DNA from: Letharia columbiana
Lineage: Eukaryota; Ascomycota; Lecanoromycetes; Lecanorales; Parmeliaceae
Assembly (NCBI RefSeq): GCF_014066305.1
Contig: NW_023501063.1
Coordinates: 1-64,000, forward strand
DNA length: 64,000 bases
Reading direction: 5' to 3'
This document shows positions 1 to 9,645 of this stretch, piece by piece. The notes beneath the pieces are model-generated. The model was not told the origin of the DNA. It did no database searches and saw only the letters and a program-made list of their open reading frames with translations. Each line of letters begins with the position of its first letter. The first letter of the stretch is position 1. Made by a program: the position numbers and the translations under genes.

Positions 1-1339
1 GCCAGACAACAGCCCGCCAACGGGCACGCATGCTCCACAAATGGTACCAATTGGTGATGGACAACCAGGAAGACTTGGCAAAACTCATAACGTGGGAGAA
101 TGGCAAGCCAATGACCGATGCTAAGGGCGAGGTGGCATACGCAGCGAGCTTTTTGAGTGGTTCAGCGAAGAAGCCCCGAGGGCGGACGGCGACACAATAC
201 CAGCCAGTATACCCGGCAACAGGGTCTTCACGATGAAAGAGCCGGTTGGCGTGTGCGGTCTCATAACGCCATGGAACTTTCCGGCAGCTATGATAACCCG
301 AAAGATTGGTCCTGCTCTGGCAGCGGGCTGCACGGTTGTTGCGAAATCACCGGGTGAAACACCCTTCACATCTCTTGCTCTCGCTGAACTGGCAGAGCGC
401 GCCGGCATCCCCAAAGGTGTCATCAATGTTATCAGCGCTATGGAAAATACAGTCGAAATTGGGAACGCCTTGACCTCGAGCCCCACCGTTCGCAAAGTTT
501 CCTTTACTGGTTCTACTAATGTCGGCAAGCTGCTTATGAAGCAGTCCGCCGATACGCTCAAGAAGCTGTCTTTCGAGCTCGGCGGTAATGCTCCCTTTAT
601 TGTCTTCGATGACGCAGACCTCGAAATCGCTGTCAATGGCGCTATTGCTTCTAAGTTTCGCAGCTCGGGGCAGACTTGCGTCTGCGCGAACAGGATCTAC
701 ATACAAAAAGGCATCTACGACAAATTTGCCTCTGCTTTTACTGAGAAGGTCAAAGGCTTCAAGGTTGGCGGTGGTTACGACGAGGGCGTCACCCATGGCC
801 CCTTGATCCACGACCGCGCTGTTAGCAAAGTTGAGGCTCATGTGAGAGACGCTGAGAAGAAGGGCGGTAAGGTTACTGTTGGTGGCCAGAAGATGCCCAA
901 GCTCGGGTCAAACTTTTTCGAGCCGACGGTCATTACGGGTATGAACATGGATATGCAGCTGGCTTCTGAAGAAACTTTTGGGCCTGTGGCTGGTCTATTT
1001 CCGTTTGAGACGGAGAAAGAAGTCGTGGATATGGCGAACATGGCCGAAGTTGGCTTGGCAGGATACTTTTTCAGCAACGATTTGCGTAGAGTTTATCGGG
1101 TTGCTGAGGCTCTGGAGGTGGGGATGGTGGGTGTCAATACGGGGTTGATCAGCGATCCCGCTGCTCCGTAAGTCTCTCACTTCCTTTGAGAGAGAGAATG
1201 TCAGCTAATAGTGCGCAGCTTTGGTGGTGTGAAGCTGAGCGGGTTCGGACGGGAAGGCAGCAAGTACGGTATCTCCGAGTACCAGATCACCAAGATGGTG
1301 ACGCTGGGTGGTATGGGACAGCCACTGCAAGGATCTTGA
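1..1339 (+). CDS. UGA2: Succinate-semialdehyde dehydrogenase, 5'-truncated by the window edge and frameshifted
   Basis: NAD(P)-dependent oxidation of succinic semialdehyde to succinate, last step of the GABA shunt. The reading frame is already open at base 3, so the start lies outside the window. Seen: the ITPWNFP segment, the GFTGS-type cofactor loop (FTGSTNVGK, near 505-535), the general-base segment ELGGNAPF (near 575-600) and the active-site block [11 protein letters not shown] with the paired cysteines typical of SSADH (near 660-690). A 51-nt intron (GTAAGT at 1168, CAG ending 1218) joins to a last exon carrying [18 protein letters not shown] and stopping at 1339. Oddity: up to base 149 the protein reads in one frame, and from the GAG at 155 it continues perfectly in another. 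The run of five T at 150-154 would need a sixth. So this is a 1-nt deletion in a homopolymer: either a real null allele or a consensus error. Family assignment is confident. Confidence 0.9.
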
Positions 1340-1799
1340 GGATGTCGTCCCGGTCGTACGATAAGAGGGAAATACTTTGTACATATTTAGAGGGTAGTAA
1401 AAGCAATATGTACATATTGGTCAAGCAACTCATGAGCCTAACCAGACATATTTCTAGTCAGGATATCACGGCCATGCGCTTCTCGCACCTCTTCAAAATA
1501 ACGAGAGATGACTTTGCCTTGATGTTCAGGCGTGCTACAAGAGGGATTCGTCAATTGGAAGGATAAGTCCTTAGGAATGCATTCACTCATGACTGCCGCT
1601 TTCGATACGCTCGATAGGGCTGAGCGCGCCAAGCGCTTCACTCGGGCGAAATGGATTAAAGCCGAGGCCCAGCGAGAATGCACTATCTCATTCCCTTCAT
1701 TGACCCGTACTACTTTCACTCTCTCTATCGGCTATGATCAGGACGCACCGAAAGCTATGAGTTCTCCAATAGTTCTCTCTGCGACGCTTCTAAGATGCC
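1340..1799. other. Intergenic spacer, no supported gene
   Basis: A 460-bp gap between the dehydrogenase stop and the next ATG. Short overlapping frames on both strands have no recognisable similarity. It probably holds the 3' end of the upstream gene and the promoter of the 1,290-residue gene. Confidence 0.5.
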
Positions 1800-4700
1800 A
1801 TGTCCGGCGAATCTAGCGGCTCGTCCGCTCCCTCCGCCTTAGGGGTATCACCAAATGCGAGTGGAATCCATAGCACCAATAGCTTGAGACATGATCAAGC
1901 AACAACAGAATCCGAAAGCAAGGCTACTCTAACCGCGAATCTGGCCCAAAATGAGCCCCTACAACGGAGGCATAGACCGAGGAGCTCGGGAGGGTTCCTG
2001 CTACAGACAACCCCTGCTCCTGCTTCGGAAACAAGACTCTCCTCGTATACGGAACCAGATACTACTAGAGATGTGAAAGGGAAGCGGAAGGCTGAGGAAG
2101 GGGACTTAGTCGTGCCTAAGCGTGCAAGCGCTCATCAGAGACACCGCCAGAAACCTTCTTTGGGAAGCTCACCGCTAGCTACCGAGGTCATCAACGTCCA
2201 TTCATCGGATCATACAGATAAAAATGGAGCTTTCCAGAGAGACGAGCGGTTTTCAGTACAATCGGCTGCTAGGCAAAGCATGCGCTCAAGTCTCAATAGC
2301 AATGGTACATCTGCCGGGTCTGCCACTAGCACGGATCCAGTATTGCTATCAAATGGGAGAAGCGCCATTGGCCATGATACAGACCCTGCCCAGATCGTCA
2401 CCCTGGCGTTGAACCTCAGCGAAAGTCGTCGCAGGAACTTCAGCAGTGGTGGCCTACTCATACCTCGAGATGCAATTGGAGCCCGGCGTATCATATCTTC
2501 GGGACAGCAAACGCTCGGGCTACCTAACAGCGCAAGCGGAGGAAGTCTACGCCAACATTTGCAACAGCAGAGACAGGTGTCAAGGAATATATCGCCAAAA
2601 TCAGGCAGATCTTCCAGCAACAAAGGGTCTGGATCCGGTTCACCACACTCGCAGAAAGAACAGGTTGGGAACAGGCACTCTACACTATTGCCAGATTATG
2701 ACGCTGGGGTGGCCGATGATGTCGTCTTCGATGCGTCGGATGCTACATTCTCACGCGCGAACAAGGCAAGAGTCGCGATAGAATTGATGTATGAGTACAG
2801 AAGGCTACTGCAGTATCTTCCTCCAATACCGACAAACTCTAAGAGCAAACCAGCAACGAGCAAAGGTGCTGCAAAGCACGAAGGTGAGCCATCGACTGGG
2901 CTTGGAAGACTCTACAATCCACTGCAGTATATCCGCAACAGAAAAGTTCGATTTCGTGAAAGACGACCTCTGGATGCTGAAGCAGCTGGGTGGAAAGACC
3001 TCGACCGAGTAAAGATCTGGGTAGATACAGTTGCAAGTGAGCGAGAAGACGGTGTCTCTCGTATCGACCAACGTTTCCCCTTGCCATCCCTGGACACAAT
3101 TAGTGGCGAGTATCCTGTGGCCGATGGCTTAGAGATTTCGCGCGTTCCACTTTCGGCAGGCTCTCAAATCAGAAAAGTCGAAAGACCGCGTATGGATTGG
3201 GAATTTACTTCATGGGACTTGCTTGCGGACGCGCAATGGCTCACCCAGGATGACAATCTCGATCACATAGAGGATCGTTCGGGCAAGAAGATTACGACAG
3301 GTCACCCAAATCGTAAAGACAATACGCCGAGAGCAAGTGTCGAGTCGAACAGAAGCTCATTGCGACGCTCCGAGAGTATTGTCAGAGAACATGCATCTCC
3401 CGATAGGGTTCGAGCATTGGCCGGTCACTCCCGTAAGGATTCCAAGGACCGAGGACGTCGAAGCTTAGACGTGCACGAGCAAAGATCACCGGTCTCGGAA
3501 GACAATGGTTCTCGGGATCGTAAGTCCAGATGGCCAAAGAAGCTCGTTCGATCTCGAAGCTCCTCAGACTCGGATGATTCTCACCGGGAGAGCCGCCGCA
3601 AACAAAATCGTGGCCGTGATTATGCTGGTAGCCGTGATAATCTTGAGAGTGCCGCGTTGGAGAAGCAGATGATGGAAATGCTTGCTAAGGAGGTGGAAGC
3701 TAGCCGTCAAGTTGACCAGAGCCCGGAAGAAGACACAGATGCGACGGGGGAGCCTGACCTGAAGCCTCATGATGGCGGGATGAGGGACAGATATAGGGAT
3801 CGAGACGCCAAACGTCGTCCAAGTGCTCCCCAACGAATGACAACCGATGTGCCTGTTATAGAAAAGCGTCGAATTGCAGCCAGGGCAAGTCTCGACGAAG
3901 ACCGATTTCATTATCATCGCATGCCCTCAGATGACCTCGATCCGACAGCGCCTAACTCTCCTACGGCACCTGGATTCGTTCCTAGCATCTCAATTAACCT
4001 ATCTCCGCCGGCAAGCCCACCATCGGCGGTAGCCTCACCTAAGAAAACGTTGACATCTCGAATGGGATCTTCCCGGCGCGATCGCTCTCGGAGCGTCAAT
4101 AGGCGAACTATTGGCGAGAACGATCCAGACTCAAGTGGGATGACCGATGTGTCGCGGCAGACTACTAACGAATCTCAACTGGCGAACATGTTACGCAAGG
4201 AGCAACCAACGGGATCAAGCAATGGATTACTCACCCCAATCAAGACTGAAGCTGCAGGCATTAAATACAGGCCTCTAGATGGCAATTCCATTAGAAGCAT
4301 CAAGAACATCAATGGATCCGACTCTAGGCTCCGAGGACTTTTCAAAGGCGGCAGGATTGCAGAGCTGGTAGGCAGCGAGGTCTCTAAAGTTGGCGATATG
4401 TTATGGAGAAAAGACAACAATCATGCTTCTCGGGTCACTTCTCCAGCATCAAGCTACGCAGCATCTGAGGAATCGGACATGGACGATGGTGACACGAGTG
4501 GATTAGACAGTAGTCCAAAGAATGACCTATCTCGGACCACAACAAAAGATGGAGGAGGAAGCCTGTCAAAAGTGTCTACAAACAGCGACAAACCTAGATA
4601 CTACATGAGCAATCTTCCAAGCTTTCGATCGTCATTCAACAGGGATGAGCAATCCGCTAAATCCACTAAGGCTTCTCCGGATCACGATCACATCACCCGT

Positions 4701-5672
4701 CAGCAGTTAGCACAACGTGAAAGAGGAAGGTCAAGCAGATTTGATCGTCTTGCGCCGCCGAAAATTGATCTGAGGGGGATATCGCCCCCTTCTTCTCGAG
4801 AACCCTCTCCAGTCGGGTCGCGGACACAACGAACATATGATGAAGACTCTCGCCAAAGCAGTAGTAGCCGCTCAGAACGTGGAGTACGCAGTGCAGACAG
4901 AAGGCTCAACGCAATGCTAAGTATTCCTGGCAAAGCAGGGACTGGACGAGCTCCGCCCACTGGTCTCGCAAGTCTAGAGAGTAGGCCACGAGAATTGAGA
5001 GGACGCCCGGACTTGGAAGGCAAACGACAATGGAGCATTTCCGATCGAGGCGTCTCTACCGTACGCGGGACTGTTAATAAGCGCGATATTGCTCGAGTCA
5101 GAGCTTTGCTGCTCTCGTCAGGAGTGAAAGCCAACGAAATATCCCGCCGAGCGGAGGAGGCCCCCGAAAAACCCGCACCCTTCCTTCAAAGGCTTGAGGA
5201 CATGTTCAAGGGTCCCATACCACACGTCTCTCGGTCACAGGAGCCATTACTCGCTGCAAGGATAGTGATCAGCAATATTGAGACAAATACCCAGAGATTG
5301 AGGGATGATGCTGAGCAATTTTCTCACACCACGATTGAGAAATTGCATGACCAGATCAATGCTATCGACGAGCATGTAACCCATAAGCTCACACCCCTCG
5401 TGAGAAATTCCGCGGATGATGCAGACGCCTTCAGCACAGAGCTTACAACTACACATACCTTGGCCATCAAACAGCTGAACGATAGCATAAACACTGTCCT
5501 AAGGCGACGCCGCCGGAGGTTGAGATACCTGAGAAGGATAGGATGGGCGACGGTCGAATGGACTCTACTAGGCATCATGTGGATGGTCTGGCTAGTGGTG
5601 GTAATTGTTCGGCTTGTCCGTGGCACCCTCGCCGGTTTAATAGAGGGGTTGAGGTGGCTGTTTTGGTTGTAG
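1800..5672 (+). CDS. Large low-complexity protein with C-terminal membrane anchor (conserved fungal hypothetical)
   Basis: One uninterrupted frame of 1,290 codons from ATG 1800 to TAG 5672. I do not recognise a named family. Most of the protein is Ser/Arg/Asp-rich and looks disordered. The most structured parts are a segment around residues 325-450, including the motif YNPLQYIRNRKVRFRERR near residue 370 followed by a Trp/Asp-rich stretch; a short block near 845-870 with RGLFKGGRIAELVGSEVSKV; and a C-terminal helical part from about residue 1130. That last part ends in a basic cluster (RRRRRRLRYLRR) directly followed by one or two hydrophobic helices and a WLFWL terminus, so the protein is probably anchored by its tail in a cellular membrane with the long arm cytosolic. 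These are inferences from composition. The frame's length leaves little doubt that it is a gene. The function is unknown. Confidence 0.85.
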   Translation: MSGESSGSSAPSALGVSPNASGIHSTNSLRHDQATTESESKATLTANLAQNEPLQRRHRPRSSGGFLLQTTPAPASETRLSSYTEPDTTRDVKGKRKAEEGDLVVPKRASAHQRHRQKPSLGSSPLATEVINVHSSDHTDKNGAFQRDERFSVQSAARQSMRSSLNSNGTSAGSATSTDPVLLSNGRSAIGHDTDPAQIVTLALNLSESRRRNFSSGGLLIPRDAIGARRIISSGQQTLGLPNSASGGSLRQHLQQQRQVSRNISPKSGRSSSNKGSGSGSPHSQKEQVGNRHSTLLPDYDAGVADDVVFDASDATFSRANKARVAIELMYEYRRLLQYLPPIPTNSKSKPATSKGAAKHEGEPSTGLGRLYNPLQYIRNRKVRFRERRPLDAEAAGWKDLDRVKIWVDTVASEREDGVSRIDQRFPLPSLDTISGEYPVADGLEISRVPLSAGSQIRKVERPRMDWEFTSWDLLADAQWLTQDDNLDHIEDRSGKKITTGHPNRKDNTPRASVESNRSSLRRSESIVREHASPDRVRALAGHSRKDSKDRGRRSLDVHEQRSPVSEDNGSRDRKSRWPKKLVRSRSSSDSDDSHRESRRKQNRGRDYAGSRDNLESAALEKQMMEMLAKEVEASRQVDQSPEEDTDATGEPDLKPHDGGMRDRYRDRDAKRRPSAPQRMTTDVPVIEKRRIAARASLDEDRFHYHRMPSDDLDPTAPNSPTAPGFVPSISINLSPPASPPSAVASPKKTLTSRMGSSRRDRSRSVNRRTIGENDPDSSGMTDVSRQTTNESQLANMLRKEQPTGSSNGLLTPIKTEAAGIKYRPLDGNSIRSIKNINGSDSRLRGLFKGGRIAELVGSEVSKVGDMLWRKDNNHASRVTSPASSYAASEESDMDDGDTSGLDSSPKNDLSRTTTKDGGGSLSKVSTNSDKPRYYMSNLPSFRSSFNRDEQSAKSTKASPDHDHITRQQLAQRERGRSSRFDRLAPPKIDLRGISPPSSREPSPVGSRTQRTYDEDSRQSSSSRSERGVRSADRRLNAMLSIPGKAGTGRAPPTGLASLESRPRELRGRPDLEGKRQWSISDRGVSTVRGTVNKRDIARVRALLLSSGVKANEISRRAEEAPEKPAPFLQRLEDMFKGPIPHVSRSQEPLLAARIVISNIETNTQRLRDDAEQFSHTTIEKLHDQINAIDEHVTHKLTPLVRNSADDADAFSTELTTTHTLAIKQLNDSINTVLRRRRRRLRYLRRIGWATVEWTLLGIMWMVWLVVVIVRLVRGTLAGLIEGLRWLFWL

Positions 5673-6132
5673 ATTTACCCTGGATACCATGTTCATCGGT
5701 CATGCGATTCAGCGAGCATCCTACTGCTGTAGGCGTTACGATACCATCATAGTGTATATTTATCACATCTACTTGACTATCAATAATTCCCCAGGACCGT
5801 GGAGGGATTTCTAGAACTTTGCAGGCATGCTGCCAGCAAAAGTAAGGGGTGTAGCGGCATGAATCTCAATGAAGGAGAAATCATTTTCCTGCGTCGAATA
5901 TCCTTCATGTAGCATTGCTCGACATGAATATATTGACCAATTCGTTCTGGTCAGTACGCGCAAAAGTGTGCAAGATTCAAAGTCTCTCACTCCCAGTCTT
6001 GGCACAAACTTTAACCTCGTTGGTTCTAGCGTACGAGTATCCGTCTCCAAAAACATTCCGCGACTTATGGGAAGTTTTCTGACAGCTTCCCTGCTAAGTC
6101 ATCCTTCTCCACAAAGGTGCGCAGAGCTCGCA
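5673..6132. other. Intergenic spacer / MIC60 promoter region
   Basis: About 460 bp between the orphan gene and the candidate MIC60 start. A frame runs through part of it on the plus strand (5869 onward) but shows no similarity and ends inside the MIC60 5' exon region. No other signal seen. Confidence 0.4.
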
Positions 6133-8414
6133 ATGCTTCACCAAGCTCTGCCTCTTACCAGGCAAGTGGTCCGAAGGCCGATTTGCCCCAGATCTAGGAC
6201 TCAATGGCCCGGAACGCGTCTGAACCAGATCATTCTCCAGGTACACCTCCTGCAATCACACGAGCTTGAACTGGCACTGACAGTTGGCTCTGCAGAGGTC
6301 TCTTTGCGAATAGAGGGAACATAGACACAAACACAAAGCCTAGCATACACGATTCCGACGCTATCGTTCTTCCTGGAACACAGAGCACCACTGCAACCAA
6401 ACCCCAACCTCCTCCACCTGGGCCTGTACTATCCGCCTCACCTGCGCAACCTTCACCGCCTACACCTACCTCTGACGCTTCGGTACCACCTCAAAATGTC
6501 CCACTTATGCCTCCAACCCCGCCTGGAGGCAAGACTCAGACAGCACCACCTACCTCAGTGCCTCCGGGGACCGGTGCAGCTCCCATCCCTCCAACTACTC
6601 CACCATCGGACAAGCCTGCTGCGGCAATCCCACCTCCTGCACCTCCACCTCCACCTCCACCCAGGCGAAGGTCTCGATGGATTCGAAATACCGTTTCGTT
6701 TTTGATCCTGGCAAGTGCTCTGGGTTTCGCAGGCGGGACCTTCTATTCTTTACGCTCAGACAACTTTCATGACTTCTTCACCGAGTACATCCCATTCGGA
6801 GAAGACGCGGTCCTCTATTTTGAAGAAAGAGAATTCCGCAGACGGTTCCCAAAACTCACGAATCCTACCAATCGTCCATTCCCCGACTCTGGCAATAAGA
6901 TCACGATACCGAGCAAAAGTGGGGTGTCCTGGAAAGTTGCTGGTGAGGAACATCAGGGAGCCGATTTGCAGACGAAAGGCCGCCATATGAGCGCTTTAGA
7001 TGCGAATCAAGGTGAGGTCAAGATAGGGGTTGCCGGACAGACACCCTCTACTGCTACAGGACCTGAGAAGAACAAGGCCGTTGAAAAGGCGAAGAATGAT
7101 GCCGGACCTCCTCCGAAGACTCCTCCTCCAAGTGAAAAGCCGAAAGCCGAAAAAGCTCCTCCCAAAGCGCCACCGCCAACCACAGAACCAAAGCCGCCCG
7201 CGCCTGTTCCGCCTCCTCCAAAACCTTCAGAAAGCTCTAAAGATGCATCCAAAAGACCACCAGAGGTAAATGAGCCTAGCAGGTTCATGCCGATGGAGAG
7301 CATCGATCCACTTAAGATCAAAAACGCCGATGAGCCCATAGTGCAGGATCTAGTGAAGATCATCAACGATATCATTACCGTAGTAAATGCCGATGGCGCC
7401 TCACACAAATACAATTCCACAATTGGCAAAGCAAAAACGGCTCTTGCAAGTGTTGGTGGTCGTATAATGTCTCTAAAGGAAGCCGTCAGGAAGTCTGCAG
7501 AGGAGAAAATCAGATCCACCCAAATGGAGTTTGACACTGCAGCCAAAGAGCTCGTACGCCGCCTCGAAGAGGAGATGAGGGATCAAGATGGCAAATGGAA
7601 AGACGAATTCGAATCGGAGCGGGAAAAAACAGTCCAATCCTACCAAGAGCGTCTGCATAATGAAAGCCAACGAGCTCAACAACTTTCCGAGCAGCGCCTC
7701 CGCAATGAACTCCTCCAGCAAGCTGTTGCCATGAAAAAGCAGTTTATCACCGAAGTCACCGATCGCGTTGAAACCGAACGGAACGGTCGCCTCTCCAAAC
7801 TATCTGACCTCTCATCTAGCGTAACCAAGCTCGAAAAGCTGACCGCGGACTGGAATTCGGTCATTGATGCGAACCTCAAGACCCAACACTTGCAAGTCGC
7901 CGTCGAAGCCGTGCGCTCTAGCCTTGAGACCGCTGATCGTCCTCGCCCGTTCGTTCGTGAGCTTGCCGCCCTTAAAGAAATCGCCTCCGATGACGCCGTC
8001 GTTAACGCAGCCATCGCTTCCATAAACCCAACAGCCTACCAACGCGGGGTTCCAACTACCGCCCAACTCATCGACCGTTTCCGCCGCGTCGCCGCCGAAG
8101 TCCGGAAAGCATCTCTCCTACCTGAAGATGCCGGTGTGGCTAGCCATGCAGCTAGTTTCGTGCTGAGTAAATTCATGTTCAAAAAGACGGGTATGACGGT
8201 CGGCGATGACGTAGAAAGTATCCTTACGAGAACGGAAACGCTGCTGGAAGAGGGGAATCTAGATGAGGCGGCTAGAGAGATGAATACGCTGGATGGATGG
8301 GCGAAGACGCTGAGCTGGGACTGGTTGAGTGAGTGTAGGAGGGTGCTGGAGGTGAGGCAGGCGATGGATGTGATTTCTACCGAGGCGAGGTTAGAGGGGC
8401 TGAAGGTTGATTAG
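6133..8414 (+). CDS. MIC60: MICOS complex subunit MIC60 (mitofilin)
   Basis: Core organiser of mitochondrial crista junctions; inner-membrane protein with its bulk in the intermembrane space. From ATG 6507 the frame gives 635 residues: a Pro-rich stretch, one transmembrane helix (residues 59-80 of this numbering), the strongly conserved DNFHDFFTEYIPFGEDAVLY segment, a Pro/Lys/Ala-rich linker, a long coiled coil (about nt 7480-7860) and the C-terminal mitofilin domain (about nt 7990-8400). The same frame stays open upstream to about 6270 and reads as orthologous sequence (IHDSDAIVLPG), so ATG 6507 is not the true start. The targeting sequence is probably the basic MLHQALPLTR beginning at 6133. 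It can be joined by an AG|GCAAGT donor at 6162 to an acceptor at 6283 or 6295, all in matching phase. A canonical GT donor at 6241 does not fit the phase. The 5' exon is therefore tentative; the gene identity is not. Confidence 0.9.
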
Positions 8415-9645
8415 ATGAGCAACTGTATTATATGCACGCCTACCATACGCGTCGTATCTGTACCGATAGTGTTTATTCGCTATCCCTTCTTGTTCGCCAT
8501 GGGTCGCGATGCGTAGGAACCAGGACTCCCTGAAGCTCGGGCAAGACTTGCCAACGCAAATGTCCTCTCCTCCCTGACCACGAGCCCATCATGGCTTCGC
8601 TTCCCTCTGACCGCCAGCGCTTGTGTTTCGCCTAGCTGCGCCGTGGAGCTCCCCTCCCCTACCTATATTCTCCAAGAAGATCGCTCAAAGTGCTGCAGAT
8701 ATGTGTCCGTTTAAGACCGAATCCCTTTCGTATCTATACCTACCTACCGACCTTTCTCATTCCGCTCTCCTCTGCCAGCCCTCCATTCGAACCGCGCAAT
8801 TTCCATTCACATACTCCGAACTACCGTGCTTAACCCTCACCATCGCGAAGGGCGTACGACCTATCGGCTTTCAAATGCTCTCCATCCATGTCTTTCGACC
8901 TTCTGCCCTGCCTCCTCTACACAACGGAATGGAGACGTGCGTGGGTCCTCTTTCCCTACCCGTACCGGACATCTGCCTCGCCGTGGGTGGTATGACCCGT
9001 CTTTGCAACGCGGAGGCTGGATCCGACCGATGAGGGTTTCGCCTCTGAGTGGCGGGTATTGAGCACGGTGTGGTCGTTGGTGAGCTGGATGGAGGGACGT
9101 ACAGATGCCGCCGAGTGTCTTGGGACTCGTCCGCAAGGGCTCGGAGGATGTGGGTGGGTGTCGTGGAGGTGCGGAGAGGGGTGGCGGGGCAGGTGGATGG
9201 GTCATAGTGGTTGTGTTTGGAGGCGTGGGCTTTGAGGATCGGGTTCCTTTGGTAGATGGGTTCAAGAATTTGAGTTATGCTCTTTGTTGTGCACCCGAAC
9301 ATGTTGATTGAGAGATCTCTTCGCGAGGGCTTTGGGTACGAAGATTGAAAAGGTTGTCGATTCGTCGAAGTTTGCGGTTCAGGGACCTCGCCGTACGTCG
9401 AGCGTTGTGGAGCTGTTGGAGCTTGATCGATTTCGCAAATCCCTAAATGGTCATTGAAAGCAGACCGACCATGAGGTTCCCCGCTGTCCAATGCTCTTCT
9501 TGATACAAGTCTAGACGTGAATGACAAATATTTCCAGGTCGATGCCCCAATCGACGTGAGAACATGGGACCTCCAGCGCCTCGGGCTGCCACTTTTCCTG
9601 ACGGCTTGCCTGCCGTCGGGACATCGAGTCGAGTCTCCGGACGTA
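8415..9645. other. 1.2-kb intergenic region without a supported gene
   Basis: Convergent spacer between MIC60 and the ankyrin gene. Several 60-220-codon frames overlap each other on both strands (for example 8623-9033 plus and 8871-9527 minus). They share no domain and have low-complexity composition, and the longest minus-strand frame is simply the complement of the plus one. I see no RNA gene or repeat. Confidence 0.5.

Noticed and set aside
8871..9527. 218-codon minus-strand frame between MIC60 and the ankyrin gene
   Set aside because: Overlaps other open frames on the opposite strand, low-complexity composition, no domain or splice context.
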